Of a stretch of 64,000 bases of DNA, positions 42,998 to 50,957 are shown piece by piece. The translations under genes and the position numbers were made by a program. The notes under the pieces were generated by a model. The model was given only the letters and a program-made list of their open reading frames with translations. It searched no databases and was not told where the DNA came from. Position 1 is the first letter of the stretch, and the number at the start of each line of letters is the position of its first letter. The DNA is from an uncultured Prevotellaceae bacterium (GTDB lineage: Bacteria > Bacteroidota > Bacteroidia > Bacteroidales > Bacteroidaceae): assembly GCA_902762565.1 (NCBI GenBank), contig CACWOS010000002.1, positions 57,467 to 121,466 of the forward strand. Reading direction: 5' to 3'.

Positions 42998-43540
42998 CTA
43001 TGCCTCCTTGCAATTGCCAAGATATGTAAACTTAAAATTCTTTCCTTTTGAAGATGGAAACTGGCTTCGGCTGTCAACGCGCTGGCTCAGATGATCAACA
43101 ATACGGTTATAACAGTCCTGACCAGAATAAGCTTTACAACGTACAACGAAATGAGTATCACGATACTGGAACTTGCCGGTGCCTGGCATCAAAGTGACAC
43201 GCTTAAAGTCTAAAGCGCCTTCATACCAACCATAACGTTCTTCGTTGAGACGAAGAACGGCAGGAGCGGCAATCTTGGGTACATTTACATCAGTGCGTAC
43301 TGCACGTTTCTCTTTGAAATCCAGCATAGTTGCAGCTTCTGTCTTTATGATAATAAAATAAACTCGTGGACGTATTTTGTAACGCTTAGGATAGGCTACA
43401 TCACTGGCCACATAGTCACGGATGTCTGCCTCAAGCATATGATTCATTCCTATCTCATCAATTTCAGATAAAAATGCAATAGCTTCATCTACTGTATTGA
43501 CAAGTATTTCCTTGTCAAAATAACGTAAGTATAAATTCAT
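42998..43540 (-). CDS. Hypothetical protein, 180 aa
   Basis: I do not recognise this protein. The start MNLYLRYFDKEILV is used because the frame further upstream runs into the tRNA-Gly gene. It is soluble, with no signal peptide, and alternates helices and strands (YFIIIKTEAATMLDFKEKRA, TLMPGTGKFQYRDTHFVVRC). The N-terminal MNLYLRYFDKE with a helical VDEAIAFLSEID is distinctive. It lies 3 nt before ssb and downstream of the tRNA cluster on the same strand, so it could be read from the tRNA promoter. Confidence 0.75.
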   Translation of the reverse strand: MNLYLRYFDKEILVNTVDEAIAFLSEIDEIGMNHMLEADIRDYVASDVAYPKRYKIRPRVYFIIIKTEAATMLDFKEKRAVRTDVNVPKIAAPAVLRLNEERYGWYEGALDFKRVTLMPGTGKFQYRDTHFVVRCKAYSGQDCYNRIVDHLSQRVDSRSQFPSSKGKNFKFTYLGNCKEA

Positions 43541-43573
43541 CGAATTAGATTGTTTTCCTGTTGTATAAAAAAG

Positions 43574-43646
43574 AGCGGAAAACGGGACTCGGACCCGCGA
43601 CCCCAACCTTGGCAAGGTTGTGCTCTACCAACTGAGCTATTTCCGC
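43574..43646 (-). tRNA. tRNA-Gly (GCC)
   Basis: The minus strand gives a complete cloverleaf: acceptor GCGGAAA paired with TTTCCGC, D arm GCTCAGTTGGTAGAGC, anticodon loop with GCC inside CAACCTTGCCAAGGTTG, and T arm GCGGGTCCGAGTCCCGT. CCA is not encoded. Confidence 0.95.
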
Positions 43647-43673
43647 ATTTCAAAAAAGTTCGAAATCTTGATG

Positions 43674-43757
43674 TGAAGAGGAGGAGACTCGAACTCCCAC
43701 GTCGCAATTGACACTACCCCCTCAAAGTAGCGCGTCTACCAATTCCGCCACCTCTCC
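43674..43757 (-). tRNA. tRNA-Leu (GAG)
   Basis: A complete class II tRNA with long variable arm. The acceptor is GGAGAGG paired with CCTCTTC (one G-T pair), and the anticodon stem-loop CTACT-TTGAGGG-GGTAG gives anticodon GAG. Confidence 0.93.
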
Positions 43758-43787
43758 AACACGATTTTACGCGTGAATAAAAAAGAG

Positions 43788-43869
43788 TGCCCAGAACAGG
43801 ACTCGAACCTGCACGCCTCGCGGCACACGCACCTGAAACGTGCGCGTCTACCAATTCCGCCACCTGGGG
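43788..43869 (-). tRNA. tRNA-Leu (CAG), 5' end fused to a broken tRNA-Gly
   Basis: The body is a normal class II tRNA-Leu: CACGT-TTCAGGT-GCGTG gives anticodon CAG, and the 3' acceptor strand is TCTGGGC plus A. The 5' strand reads CCCCAGG where GCCCAGG is needed, so the first pair is C-C. Immediately upstream is the truncated tRNA-Gly. Function is uncertain. Confidence 0.8.
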
Positions 43870-43930
43870 GACTCGGACCCGCGACCCCAACCTTGGCAAG
43901 GTTGTGCTCTACCAACTGAGCTATTTCCGC
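43868..43930 (-). pseudogene. Truncated tRNA-Gly (GCC)
   Basis: Its 63 nt are identical to the start of the intact tRNA-Gly at 43574-43646, then break off within the T stem after GAGTCCC and run straight into tRNA-Leu. The last 10 nt, including the 3' acceptor strand, are missing. Confidence 0.9.
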
Positions 43931-43971
43931 GTTAAAACCTCTTTGGGAGGTGCATCTCTCTTGATTGCGGG

Positions 43972-43981
43972 TGCAAAGGTA
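43972..43981 (-). promoter_or_regulatory. -7 box of the tRNA cluster
   Basis: The minus strand reads TACCTTTGCA about 42 nt before the first (broken) tRNA-Gly. The region 43541-44121 otherwise holds only the tRNAs and the divergent relA promoter. Confidence 0.75.
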
Positions 43982-44084
43982 ATGCTTTTTTCGAAACCTA
44001 CCAAACTTTTTCCTGTTTTTTTTCGAAAAAAGTGATTATTTGCACTTTCTTGTCCTTTTTCTTGCTTATTTCTTTACTTCTTTG

Positions 44085-44094
44085 TATCTTTGCA
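44085..44094 (+). promoter_or_regulatory. -7 box of relA
   Basis: TATCTTTGCA lies 27 nt before the ATG at 44122. Confidence 0.8.
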
Positions 44095-44121
44095 GAGATA
44101 AATAAGAAGCCAAAGACATTC

Positions 44122-46359
44122 ATGACAGAGAGATTAGAATTTACATCAACAGAGAAGGAACAGGCATTAAAACTCTATCAACATATACGTGAACAAATTG
44201 CGTCAACACTGTTGCCAGATGATGAGCAACGCATGCGTAGATACCTATTATCTACTATAGAGCAATGTCAGGTGAGTCGGAACATCTTCGGCCTCAACCC
44301 TATCCTATTGGCCTTTCAGACTGCTCAACTGATAGTAGATGAAATCGGTCTGCGTCGTGATGGTGTTTTATCTGTATTACTTCGTCCCAGTATCGAACAA
44401 GGTTTTCTGAGTATTGAGGAAGTCAGACAACAATATGGGGAATCGGTGGCTAGCATCCTACACGGTTTGCAGCGCATTCAAGAATTGTACGAGAAGAATC
44501 CTATCGTGGAGACCGAGAACTTCCGTAATTTACTGTTGTCATTTGCCGAGGACATGCGTGTGATTCTAATCATGATTGCTGATCGCGTGAACTTAATGCG
44601 GCAGATTCGTGATACAAAGCAATATGATGCCCAGCATGAAGTATCGCAAGAGGCAGCTTATCTCTATGCACCATTGGCTCATAAACTGGGACTTTATAAA
44701 TTAAAAAGCGAACTGGAAGATTTGTCTCTGAAGTATCTGGAGCATGATGCCTACTATCACATCAAAGAGAAATTGAGCGAGACTAAAAAGAGTCGTGATG
44801 CTTATATTGAACAGTTCATCAAGCCTATATCTGAACGGCTGACAGAGGCAGGTCTGCATTTCCATATCAAAGGACGCACGAAGAGCATTCACTCCATCTG
44901 GCAGAAGATGAAAAAACAGAAGTGTCCCTTCGAAGGAGTCTACGATCTTTTCGCCATACGAATCATCATCGACTCTGCGCATGACGAACAGAACGAAAAA
45001 GAGATGCATCGGCATGAGGCTATGCAATGTTGGCAGGCTTTTGCCATTATTACATCCATGTATCAGCCCAACCCTAAACGTCTGCGCGACTGGCTCAGCG
45101 TACCTAAGTCGAATGGTTACGAAAGTCTGCATATTACCGTGCTTGGTCCTGAAAAGAAATGGGTAGAGGTTCAGATTCGAACAGAGCGCATGGACGAGAT
45201 TGCCGAACGAGGTATTGCAGCTCACTGGCGCTATAAAGGCGTAAAGAGTGAGTCTGGGCTGGACGAATGGCTCACCAATATCCGGTCAATGCTGGAAACA
45301 AGCGACGGCCTAGATGCTATGGACCAGTTTAAGATGGATCTCTACGAGGACGAAGTGTTCGTATTCACACCCAAAGGCGACTTGTTTAAATTTCCCAAGG
45401 GTGCCACAGTACTTGACTTTGCCTATCACATTCATTCTAAAATAGGTAATGCATGCGTGGGTGCACGCATAAATAATAAGGTAGTAACCATCCGCCAGCA
45501 ACTGCAAAGTGGTGATCAGGTGGAAATCATGACATCGTCAAGCCAGAAACCACGACAAGAGTGGATGACCATTGTAAAGACATCGCGTGCTAAATCAAAG
45601 ATTCGTTTGGCACTGAAAGAGACACAAGTGAAAGAAGGTCTCTTTGCCAAAGAAATGTTGGAGCGCAAATTCAAGAACAAGAAACTAGAGTTGGACGAGC
45701 CCACCATGCAACACCTCATCAAGAAGATGGGCTTCAAGGAAGTCAGCGATTTCTATCGGCAGATAGCTTCAGGCGAATTGGATGTCAATACAGTCATCGA
45801 CCGCTACATAGAAATACAACAAGGCGACGGACCAACTACTGGAAACAACCTGGCTGAGAGTGCTGCCAACTTTGTGTTGGACGAGTCGCGCCTGCCAAAG
45901 GAGCATATCGATGAAGACGTACTGGTCATCGACCGCAATCTGAAAGGTGTTGACTATCAGTTGGCACGTTGCTGCCAGCCTATCTATGGCGATAAGATTT
46001 TTGGTTTTGTAACAGTAAGTGGCGGTATCAAGATTCATCGCGACGACTGTCCAAATGCGCCAGAACTGAAGAAACGTTTCGGCTATCGTATTGTGAAAGC
46101 CAAATGGAGCGGCAAAGGCTCTTCGCAATATGAAATTACGCTACGTGTCATTGGCAATGACGATATTGGCATCGTCAACAACTTGACCAGTATTATCTCG
46201 CGTGAAGAGAAACTCATTCTTCGCAGCATCAATATCGACTCGCACGACGGGTTGTTCAGTGGCAACCTGACTATCATGCTCGACGACACCAATCGTATGG
46301 AGTCGCTCATCAAGAAACTACGTACCGTTAAGGGCGTAAAACAAGTGGTACGACTATGA
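44122..46359 (+). CDS. relA: RelA/SpoT-family (p)ppGpp synthetase with degenerate hydrolase domain
   Basis: The start MTERLEFTSTEKEQ follows the promoter; an earlier in-frame ATG lies upstream of it. The 745-residue protein has the RSH layout: an HD-type domain (~25-180), a synthetase domain (~230-380, with GRTKSIHSIWQKMKKQ, YDLFAIRIIID and EVQIRTERMDEIAERGIAAHW), a TGS domain (~410-470, VFVFTPKGDLFKFPKGAT) and a C-terminal ACT domain (~670-745). Where hydrolases have HDVVED this protein has RPSIEQ, so hydrolysis of (p)ppGpp is probably lost and it should act as a synthetase in the stringent response. It overlaps the next gene by 4 nt. Confidence 0.93.
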   Translation: MTERLEFTSTEKEQALKLYQHIREQIASTLLPDDEQRMRRYLLSTIEQCQVSRNIFGLNPILLAFQTAQLIVDEIGLRRDGVLSVLLRPSIEQGFLSIEEVRQQYGESVASILHGLQRIQELYEKNPIVETENFRNLLLSFAEDMRVILIMIADRVNLMRQIRDTKQYDAQHEVSQEAAYLYAPLAHKLGLYKLKSELEDLSLKYLEHDAYYHIKEKLSETKKSRDAYIEQFIKPISERLTEAGLHFHIKGRTKSIHSIWQKMKKQKCPFEGVYDLFAIRIIIDSAHDEQNEKEMHRHEAMQCWQAFAIITSMYQPNPKRLRDWLSVPKSNGYESLHITVLGPEKKWVEVQIRTERMDEIAERGIAAHWRYKGVKSESGLDEWLTNIRSMLETSDGLDAMDQFKMDLYEDEVFVFTPKGDLFKFPKGATVLDFAYHIHSKIGNACVGARINNKVVTIRQQLQSGDQVEIMTSSSQKPRQEWMTIVKTSRAKSKIRLALKETQVKEGLFAKEMLERKFKNKKLELDEPTMQHLIKKMGFKEVSDFYRQIASGELDVNTVIDRYIEIQQGDGPTTGNNLAESAANFVLDESRLPKEHIDEDVLVIDRNLKGVDYQLARCCQPIYGDKIFGFVTVSGGIKIHRDDCPNAPELKKRFGYRIVKAKWSGKGSSQYEITLRVIGNDDIGIVNNLTSIISREEKLILRSINIDSHDGLFSGNLTIMLDDTNRMESLIKKLRTVKGVKQVVRL

Positions 46360-47126
46360 TTTTCTATTTCACAGGAACGGGTAACACGCGTTGGGCGGCT
46401 CAGCTGTTGGCTGAAGCGACAGGCGATGAATTGTACTATATTCCTGATGAGCTTGACAATGCCAAACTCCACTATGAGTCAAAGGACGACGAGCGGCTGG
46501 GATTCTGCTTTCCCACACATGGTTGGCAGCCACCACACATCGTTCGTGAATTCATACGTAGAGCGACTTTCGAACACGTCAGCTACTGCTATGCCTTGAC
46601 TACTTGTGGCGATAACATGGGCTATGCGATGCGTATATTCGAGAAGGAACTGCGACAGAAAGGCCTACATACCGATGCACGTTTTGCCATCATCATGCCT
46701 GAATCGAATGTCTGCTTCTCGTTTCTCCATCTTGATACTGACGAAAAAGCACGCCAAAAAGTCGACGCTGCCCGCCAGCGTATGATACATATCTGCAAAA
46801 TTATAACAGAACGCCAACGTGATATAGAAGAACTAGTCAAAGGCGCCATTCCTTTTACCTACACTTATGTGATTGGCGACTATTACAACAAACACCTAAT
46901 TACCGATAAGAAGTTTTGGGTTGATGAAGAGATCTGTATCCAATGTGGACTCTGCCAGAAGCTATGTCCTGTTGATGACATAAAAGGGACACCGCCCGTG
47001 TGGCAACACAACGGACGATGCACAAATTGTTTGGCTTGTTATCATCACTGCCCTTCCCATGCCATCCATTGGGGCAACATGAAACGAGGACAGTATCTGC
47101 TTAATAAACTCTTGGCCCAAAAATAG
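46356..47126 (+). CDS. EFR1-type flavodoxin/ferredoxin protein
   Basis: The 256-residue protein starts with a flavodoxin-like FMN site (MIFYFTGTGNTRWAAQLLAE) and ends with two [4Fe-4S] motifs, CIQCGLCQKLCP near 193-204 and CTNCLACYHHCP near 222-233. It should carry electrons between FMN and iron-sulfur centres; the partner enzymes are not known. Its ATG overlaps the relA stop by 4 nt, which suggests coupled expression. Its last 26 nt overlap the convergent yggS gene. Confidence 0.9.
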   Translation: MIFYFTGTGNTRWAAQLLAEATGDELYYIPDELDNAKLHYESKDDERLGFCFPTHGWQPPHIVREFIRRATFEHVSYCYALTTCGDNMGYAMRIFEKELRQKGLHTDARFAIIMPESNVCFSFLHLDTDEKARQKVDAARQRMIHICKIITERQRDIEELVKGAIPFTYTYVIGDYYNKHLITDKKFWVDEEICIQCGLCQKLCPVDDIKGTPPVWQHNGRCTNCLACYHHCPSHAIHWGNMKRGQYLLNKLLAQK

Positions 47127-47775
47127 TAGTTCCGATACGTACCATTGTACTACCCTCTTCTACAGCTATCAGATAGTCGTGGCTCATACCCCATGAACGT
47201 TCACAGAAGTAGTCTGCACCAGCAAAATAGCGCGCCTTCACATCATCGAAGAGTGATTTGGCATGACGGAATTCAGACCTTATCTGCTGTTCATCGTCTA
47301 CATACGAAGCCATCATCATCAATCCACAAATGCGCACATGCGCCATCTCACGCCATTCCCCACCGTCCAACAATTCATATAAAGCCTGGTCACTTAGACC
47401 GTATTTAGTTTCTTCTTCTGCAATGTGCAGTTCAAGCAATACGTCGATGACACGATTATTCTTAGCAGCCTGCTTCTCAATTTCCTGCAACAACTTCAGC
47501 GAATCAACCGCCTCTATCATCGTAACGTAAGGAGCAATATACTTCACCTTGTTGGTCTGCAAATGACCAATAAAGTGCCAACAGATATCATTCGGCAACG
47601 TCATGTGTTTTTGGCGTAATTCCTGTTCATGACTCTCGCCAAAGATTCGCTGTCCTACTTCATAGGCAGCTTCTATATACTCATTAGGGTGATACTTGCT
47701 AATGGCCACCAAACGCACGTTTTGTGGCAAGTTAGCAAGTACCTGCTTTAAATTTCCTTTTACGTCGTACATCAT
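47101..47775 (-). CDS. YggS-family PLP homeostasis protein
   Basis: The 224-residue protein is a single-domain PLP-binding TIM barrel of the PLPBP/YggS family. The PLP lysine is in VRLVAISKYHP, followed by RIFGESHEQEL, WHFIGHLQTNKVKYIAP, LLELHIAEEETKYGL and, near the C-terminus, GMSHDYLIAVEEGSTMVRIGT for phosphate binding. It buffers pyridoxal phosphate and has no catalytic partner domain. It overlaps the DUF4494-like gene by 4 nt and ends inside the convergent EFR1 gene. Confidence 0.94.
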   Translation of the reverse strand: MMYDVKGNLKQVLANLPQNVRLVAISKYHPNEYIEAAYEVGQRIFGESHEQELRQKHMTLPNDICWHFIGHLQTNKVKYIAPYVTMIEAVDSLKLLQEIEKQAAKNNRVIDVLLELHIAEEETKYGLSDQALYELLDGGEWREMAHVRICGLMMMASYVDDEQQIRSEFRHAKSLFDDVKARYFAGADYFCERSWGMSHDYLIAVEEGSTMVRIGTTIFGPRVY

Positions 47776-48254
47776 CCCTCGAATTCGGGCTTATCGTTCT
47801 GGACTTGCTGTTTGCCGTATTCGAACACATCCATCAGTGTGGTTTCAGCAACAGAAGCTATTACGTAGTCAATCATCGTGGTACCCATCACGCTCTCAAT
47901 ATTACCAACAGCGCCCTTCAGCGTACCAGCATTCACCAGATAGTTTACGTTCGAACGTTTCTCTTTCTCTGTTTTCTCGTCAATCGTAATAAACTGCAGT
48001 TTAGCCTTATACCAACGGTCGGCCATCTCTTCATCAGAAAAGAATATCTCCTTATAACTGGCTATCTTTATATCCTCAATAGTAAACTCACCACTAATAT
48101 AACTCGACATCTCTTCCATAATACGACTCTCAGCCTCAGTAAAGCTAAGGGCATCTACTACATAATTCTCTTTTACTTTCTTCTGCAAGCCATCCTCCAT
48201 CACTTTCTCGTAGGCGATCTTGCACTCAAACCAAATTGCTGTTCTTGATCTCAT
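47772..48254 (-). CDS. DUF4494-like conserved protein
   Basis: The 160-residue protein begins MRSRTAIWFECKIAYEKVMEDGLQKKVKENYVVDALS, a pattern I associate with the Bacteroidetes family DUF4494, and contains a mixed alpha/beta core with RWYKAKLQFITIDEKTEKEKR. There is no signal peptide or membrane segment. The function is unknown. It lies between a pseudokinase gene (18 nt upstream) and yggS (4-nt overlap). The yggS neighbour may only reflect an ancient gene order. Confidence 0.8.
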   Translation of the reverse strand: MRSRTAIWFECKIAYEKVMEDGLQKKVKENYVVDALSFTEAESRIMEEMSSYISGEFTIEDIKIASYKEIFFSDEEMADRWYKAKLQFITIDEKTEKEKRSNVNYLVNAGTLKGAVGNIESVMGTTMIDYVIASVAETTLMDVFEYGKQQVQNDKPEFEG

Positions 48255-48272
48255 GATAATTATAACATGTTA

Positions 48273-49511
48273 CTACTTGATGATGGCCCGACTATTCGTA
48301 CCACCCATTTCTTTTTTCTTCTGTTCTGTAATACGGTCTATAATCTCCGTTGCTATCAGCTGTGAGCGTTCTGGTGTCAGTCCAGCATCATTACCCAACT
48401 CTGCCTGTTTCTTCATCAACTCATCAATTGTAGACTCACTCTCTGCTGTAAACTTCTTTTCAGCATTACTCATATATTCCTTATTATATATCTTCGAGAG
48501 TATGCGTTCTGCCTCCTGCGTATATTTCTTACGGAAAATCTCCTCAGCTTTGGCTTGATAGTCACGTTCCGATGCCTGATCGTATATCAGCGAGTCACCA
48601 CTATTGGTAACGCCCAGTTCGGCAGGGTCAAAGCCATCGTCTAACAAGTCGTCTGTAGGTTGTCGAGGCACAGGTTTCACAAACTCTACGGGATTGGTCT
48701 CAGGAAACATATCGAAATAAAGTCCCACACAAACTAATGCAATGATACACGATATGCTCACAATAATAGCTGAACGAATGAAGTTATGTTGCTTGCGAAC
48801 AGCATTCAATAATTCTTCGGGCGTGTTATAACGGTCTTCGGGCGATTCGCTAACAGCCTTCTTCATAGCTCTACGATACTCTATTGGCATATCAGATACC
48901 GCACCAAGACTTTGTATGAATTTACCAATTGAGTAGACATCACAGCGATCGTCAATAGTACCGTGCTTCAACACCTCAGGCGCCACATATTGAGCATCCT
49001 CACCATAGAACTCCTCAAGATTACTCATCGACAGGTAGTATGAACCATGAGAGAGTAACATTGGTGAATAGTCACCCTTACGTGCAAACACCGTTCTTGG
49101 CGAAAAACATACGTGACGAATTCCCCTTTTATGCAACAACGCAGTAATGCTGACCAAACCTTCAAGAACATTCTCCAAGAAATTGTGATTGGCCACTACT
49201 GCTGGCGTTTCACTAAGCATCTCGGCAAACGACATATATTGTCCTGACTCAACAATTGCCAAACTGACTATCTCATCGTTTTGCATGACGGGGGTAAAGT
49301 GCAGCTGATGTTTGTCACCTATCGTGTTGTTTTCTTCGCATTCACGTTTCAGGGCTTCACTAAAAGTAATGCTGGCAATTAATGAATCATGAATATCAAC
49401 CCTCGACTGGTATTTATTATCCATCTTTGCACGGAAAAATTCACCAATGGGCATATGCGACTGGTTAAGTTTTCCACCTGCTTTGGCTATTAGAAGTTCT
49501 TCAAAATTCAT
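48273..49511 (-). CDS. Membrane-anchored pseudokinase
   Basis: The start MNFEELLIAKAGG at 49511 is chosen because the open frame upstream reaches the promoter. The 412-residue protein has a kinase-like fold: a late motif YVAPEVLKHGTIDDRCDVYSIGKFIQSL and the helix ending in SPEDRYNTPEELL are clear. The catalytic loop, normally HRDxxxxN, reads IRHVCFSPRTVF, and DFG reads LSHGS, so catalysis is not expected. A single membrane segment at ~262-283 is followed by a Glu/Lys-rich coiled-coil region to the C-terminus. It may be a scaffold or a receiver for another kinase. Confidence 0.82.
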   Translation of the reverse strand: MNFEELLIAKAGGKLNQSHMPIGEFFRAKMDNKYQSRVDIHDSLIASITFSEALKRECEENNTIGDKHQLHFTPVMQNDEIVSLAIVESGQYMSFAEMLSETPAVVANHNFLENVLEGLVSITALLHKRGIRHVCFSPRTVFARKGDYSPMLLSHGSYYLSMSNLEEFYGEDAQYVAPEVLKHGTIDDRCDVYSIGKFIQSLGAVSDMPIEYRRAMKKAVSESPEDRYNTPEELLNAVRKQHNFIRSAIIVSISCIIALVCVGLYFDMFPETNPVEFVKPVPRQPTDDLLDDGFDPAELGVTNSGDSLIYDQASERDYQAKAEEIFRKKYTQEAERILSKIYNKEYMSNAEKKFTAESESTIDELMKKQAELGNDAGLTPERSQLIATEIIDRITEQKKKEMGGTNSRAIIK

Positions 49512-49531
49512 ACCGTTCCCATGTTTTGATG

Positions 49532-49541
49532 CGCAAAGGTA
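49532..49541 (-). promoter_or_regulatory. -7 box of the pseudokinase operon
   Basis: The minus strand reads TACCTTTGCG about 20 nt before the chosen start. Confidence 0.75.
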
Positions 49542-49646
49542 CAAAAAAGTTTAGAGTTTCAAGTTGAAAGATGAGAGAAAATTTGTTAAACTCTAAACTT
49601 TTTCGTACCTTTTCACTTTATGAATGTACTCTCACTCGAAAAAGCT

Positions 49647-49689
49647 CCAAAATAATTTGGCTTTTTGCTTGCTTATTCGTACCTTTGCA
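49647..49689 (+). promoter_or_regulatory. Extended promoter of the aminotransferase gene
   Basis: TTTG, 20 nt, then TACCTTTGCA. It nearly matches the minus-strand promoter at 38319-38362 over ~43 nt. Confidence 0.83.
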
Positions 49690-49717
49690 CTCAGTTTTAC
49701 GTAAAATACAAACTATA

Positions 49718-50920
49718 ATGCCGGAAATATCAGTACGCGGACTTGAGATGCCCGAGTCACCTATCAGAAAACTCGCACCTCTTGCTGTCGCCGCAAAGAA
49801 ACGCGGAACAAAAGTTTATCACCTCAATATTGGACAGCCTGACCTACCTACGCCTCAGGTTGCGCTCGATGCGCTCAAACAGATTGACCGTAGCATTCTC
49901 GAGTATTCACCCTCGCAAGGCTATCTCAGTTATCGCGAAAAGTTGGTTGGTTACTATGCAAAATATAATATTAACGTTTCAGCCGACGATATCATCATTA
50001 CTTCAGGCGGATCAGAAGCTGTACTTTTCGCTTTCCTATCATGCCTAAATCCTGGCGATGAGATTATTGTACCTGAGCCTGCCTATGCAAACTACATGGC
50101 ATTTGCTATCTCGGCAGGTGCCAAGATTCGTACAATTGCCACGACCATTGACGAGGGTTTTTCTTTGCCTAAGGTTGAGAAGTTTGAAGAACTTATCAAT
50201 GATCGCACGCGCGCCATTATGATTTGTAACCCTAACAACCCAACAGGTTATCTTTATACCCGTCGGGAAATGAATCAAATTCGCGACCTAGTAAAGAAGT
50301 ATGACTTGTACCTTTTCTCCGACGAAGTTTATCGCGAGTATATATATACAGGGTCACCTTATATATCGGCTTGCCATTTGGAAGGTATTGAACAAAACGT
50401 AATTCTCATTGACTCCGTATCGAAGCGCTACAGCGAGTGCGGAATCCGTATTGGTGCACTAATCACAAAAAATCCTGAGGTACGCAAAGCTGTCATGAAA
50501 TTCTGTCAGGCCCGTCTCTCACCTCCCCTAATTGGTCAGATTGTGGCCGAGGCTTCACTCGAAACACCTGAAGAATATCTTCGCGACGTGTATGATGAAT
50601 ATGTAGAACGTCGTAAATGCTTGATTGATGGACTAAACCGCATCCCTGGTGTTTATTCTCCCATTCCTATGGGTGCTTTCTACACTGTGGCAAAGTTACC
50701 CGTGGACGATGCAGAGAAGTTCTGCCGCTGGTGTTTGGCCGAATTCAATTACGAGGGAGAAACTGTAATGATGGCACCAGCTGCCGGATTTTACACAACT
50801 CCTGGTGCCGGCATCAACCAAGTGCGCATTGCCTACGTGCTAAAGAAGACCGACCTTGAACGTGCACTCTTTGTGCTGAAGAAAGCCCTTGAAGCATACC
50901 CTGGACGAGTGGAGGATTAA
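49718..50920 (+). CDS. Pyridoxal-phosphate aminotransferase, class I (aspartate aminotransferase-like)
   Basis: The start MPEISVRGLEMPESP is used because the open frame before it contains the promoter. The 400-residue fold type I enzyme has MICNPNNPTGYLYT, FSDEVYREYIYTG and the PLP-lysine region IDSVSKRYSECGIRIG. It transfers amino groups, most likely between aspartate or a related amino acid and 2-oxoglutarate. The stop codon lies within the first unit of a heptamer array. A TTG-initiated permease gene follows 37 nt later. Confidence 0.92.
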   Translation: MPEISVRGLEMPESPIRKLAPLAVAAKKRGTKVYHLNIGQPDLPTPQVALDALKQIDRSILEYSPSQGYLSYREKLVGYYAKYNINVSADDIIITSGGSEAVLFAFLSCLNPGDEIIVPEPAYANYMAFAISAGAKIRTIATTIDEGFSLPKVEKFEELINDRTRAIMICNPNNPTGYLYTRREMNQIRDLVKKYDLYLFSDEVYREYIYTGSPYISACHLEGIEQNVILIDSVSKRYSECGIRIGALITKNPEVRKAVMKFCQARLSPPLIGQIVAEASLETPEEYLRDVYDEYVERRKCLIDGLNRIPGVYSPIPMGAFYTVAKLPVDDAEKFCRWCLAEFNYEGETVMMAPAAGFYTTPGAGINQVRIAYVLKKTDLERALFVLKKALEAYPGRVED

Positions 50921-50951
50921 TGATTAATGATTAATGATTAAAGGTTAAAGG
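50916..50951. repeat. Heptamer arrays ATTAATG x3 and TTAAAGG x2
   Basis: Three ATTAATG units (50916-50936), the first containing the aminotransferase stop codon, run into two TTAAAGG units (50938-50951) directly before the permease start. Confidence 0.85.
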
Positions 50952-50957
50952 TTAGAG

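Noticed and set aside
43714-43899. A short frame across the tRNA cluster
   Set aside because: It is translated tRNA sequence, as is the upstream extension of the 180-aa hypothetical gene.
49604-49613. A second -7 box upstream of the aminotransferase
   Set aside because: TACCTTTTCA lacks the G of TAnnTTTG, and a full -33/-7 promoter lies 75 nt downstream.
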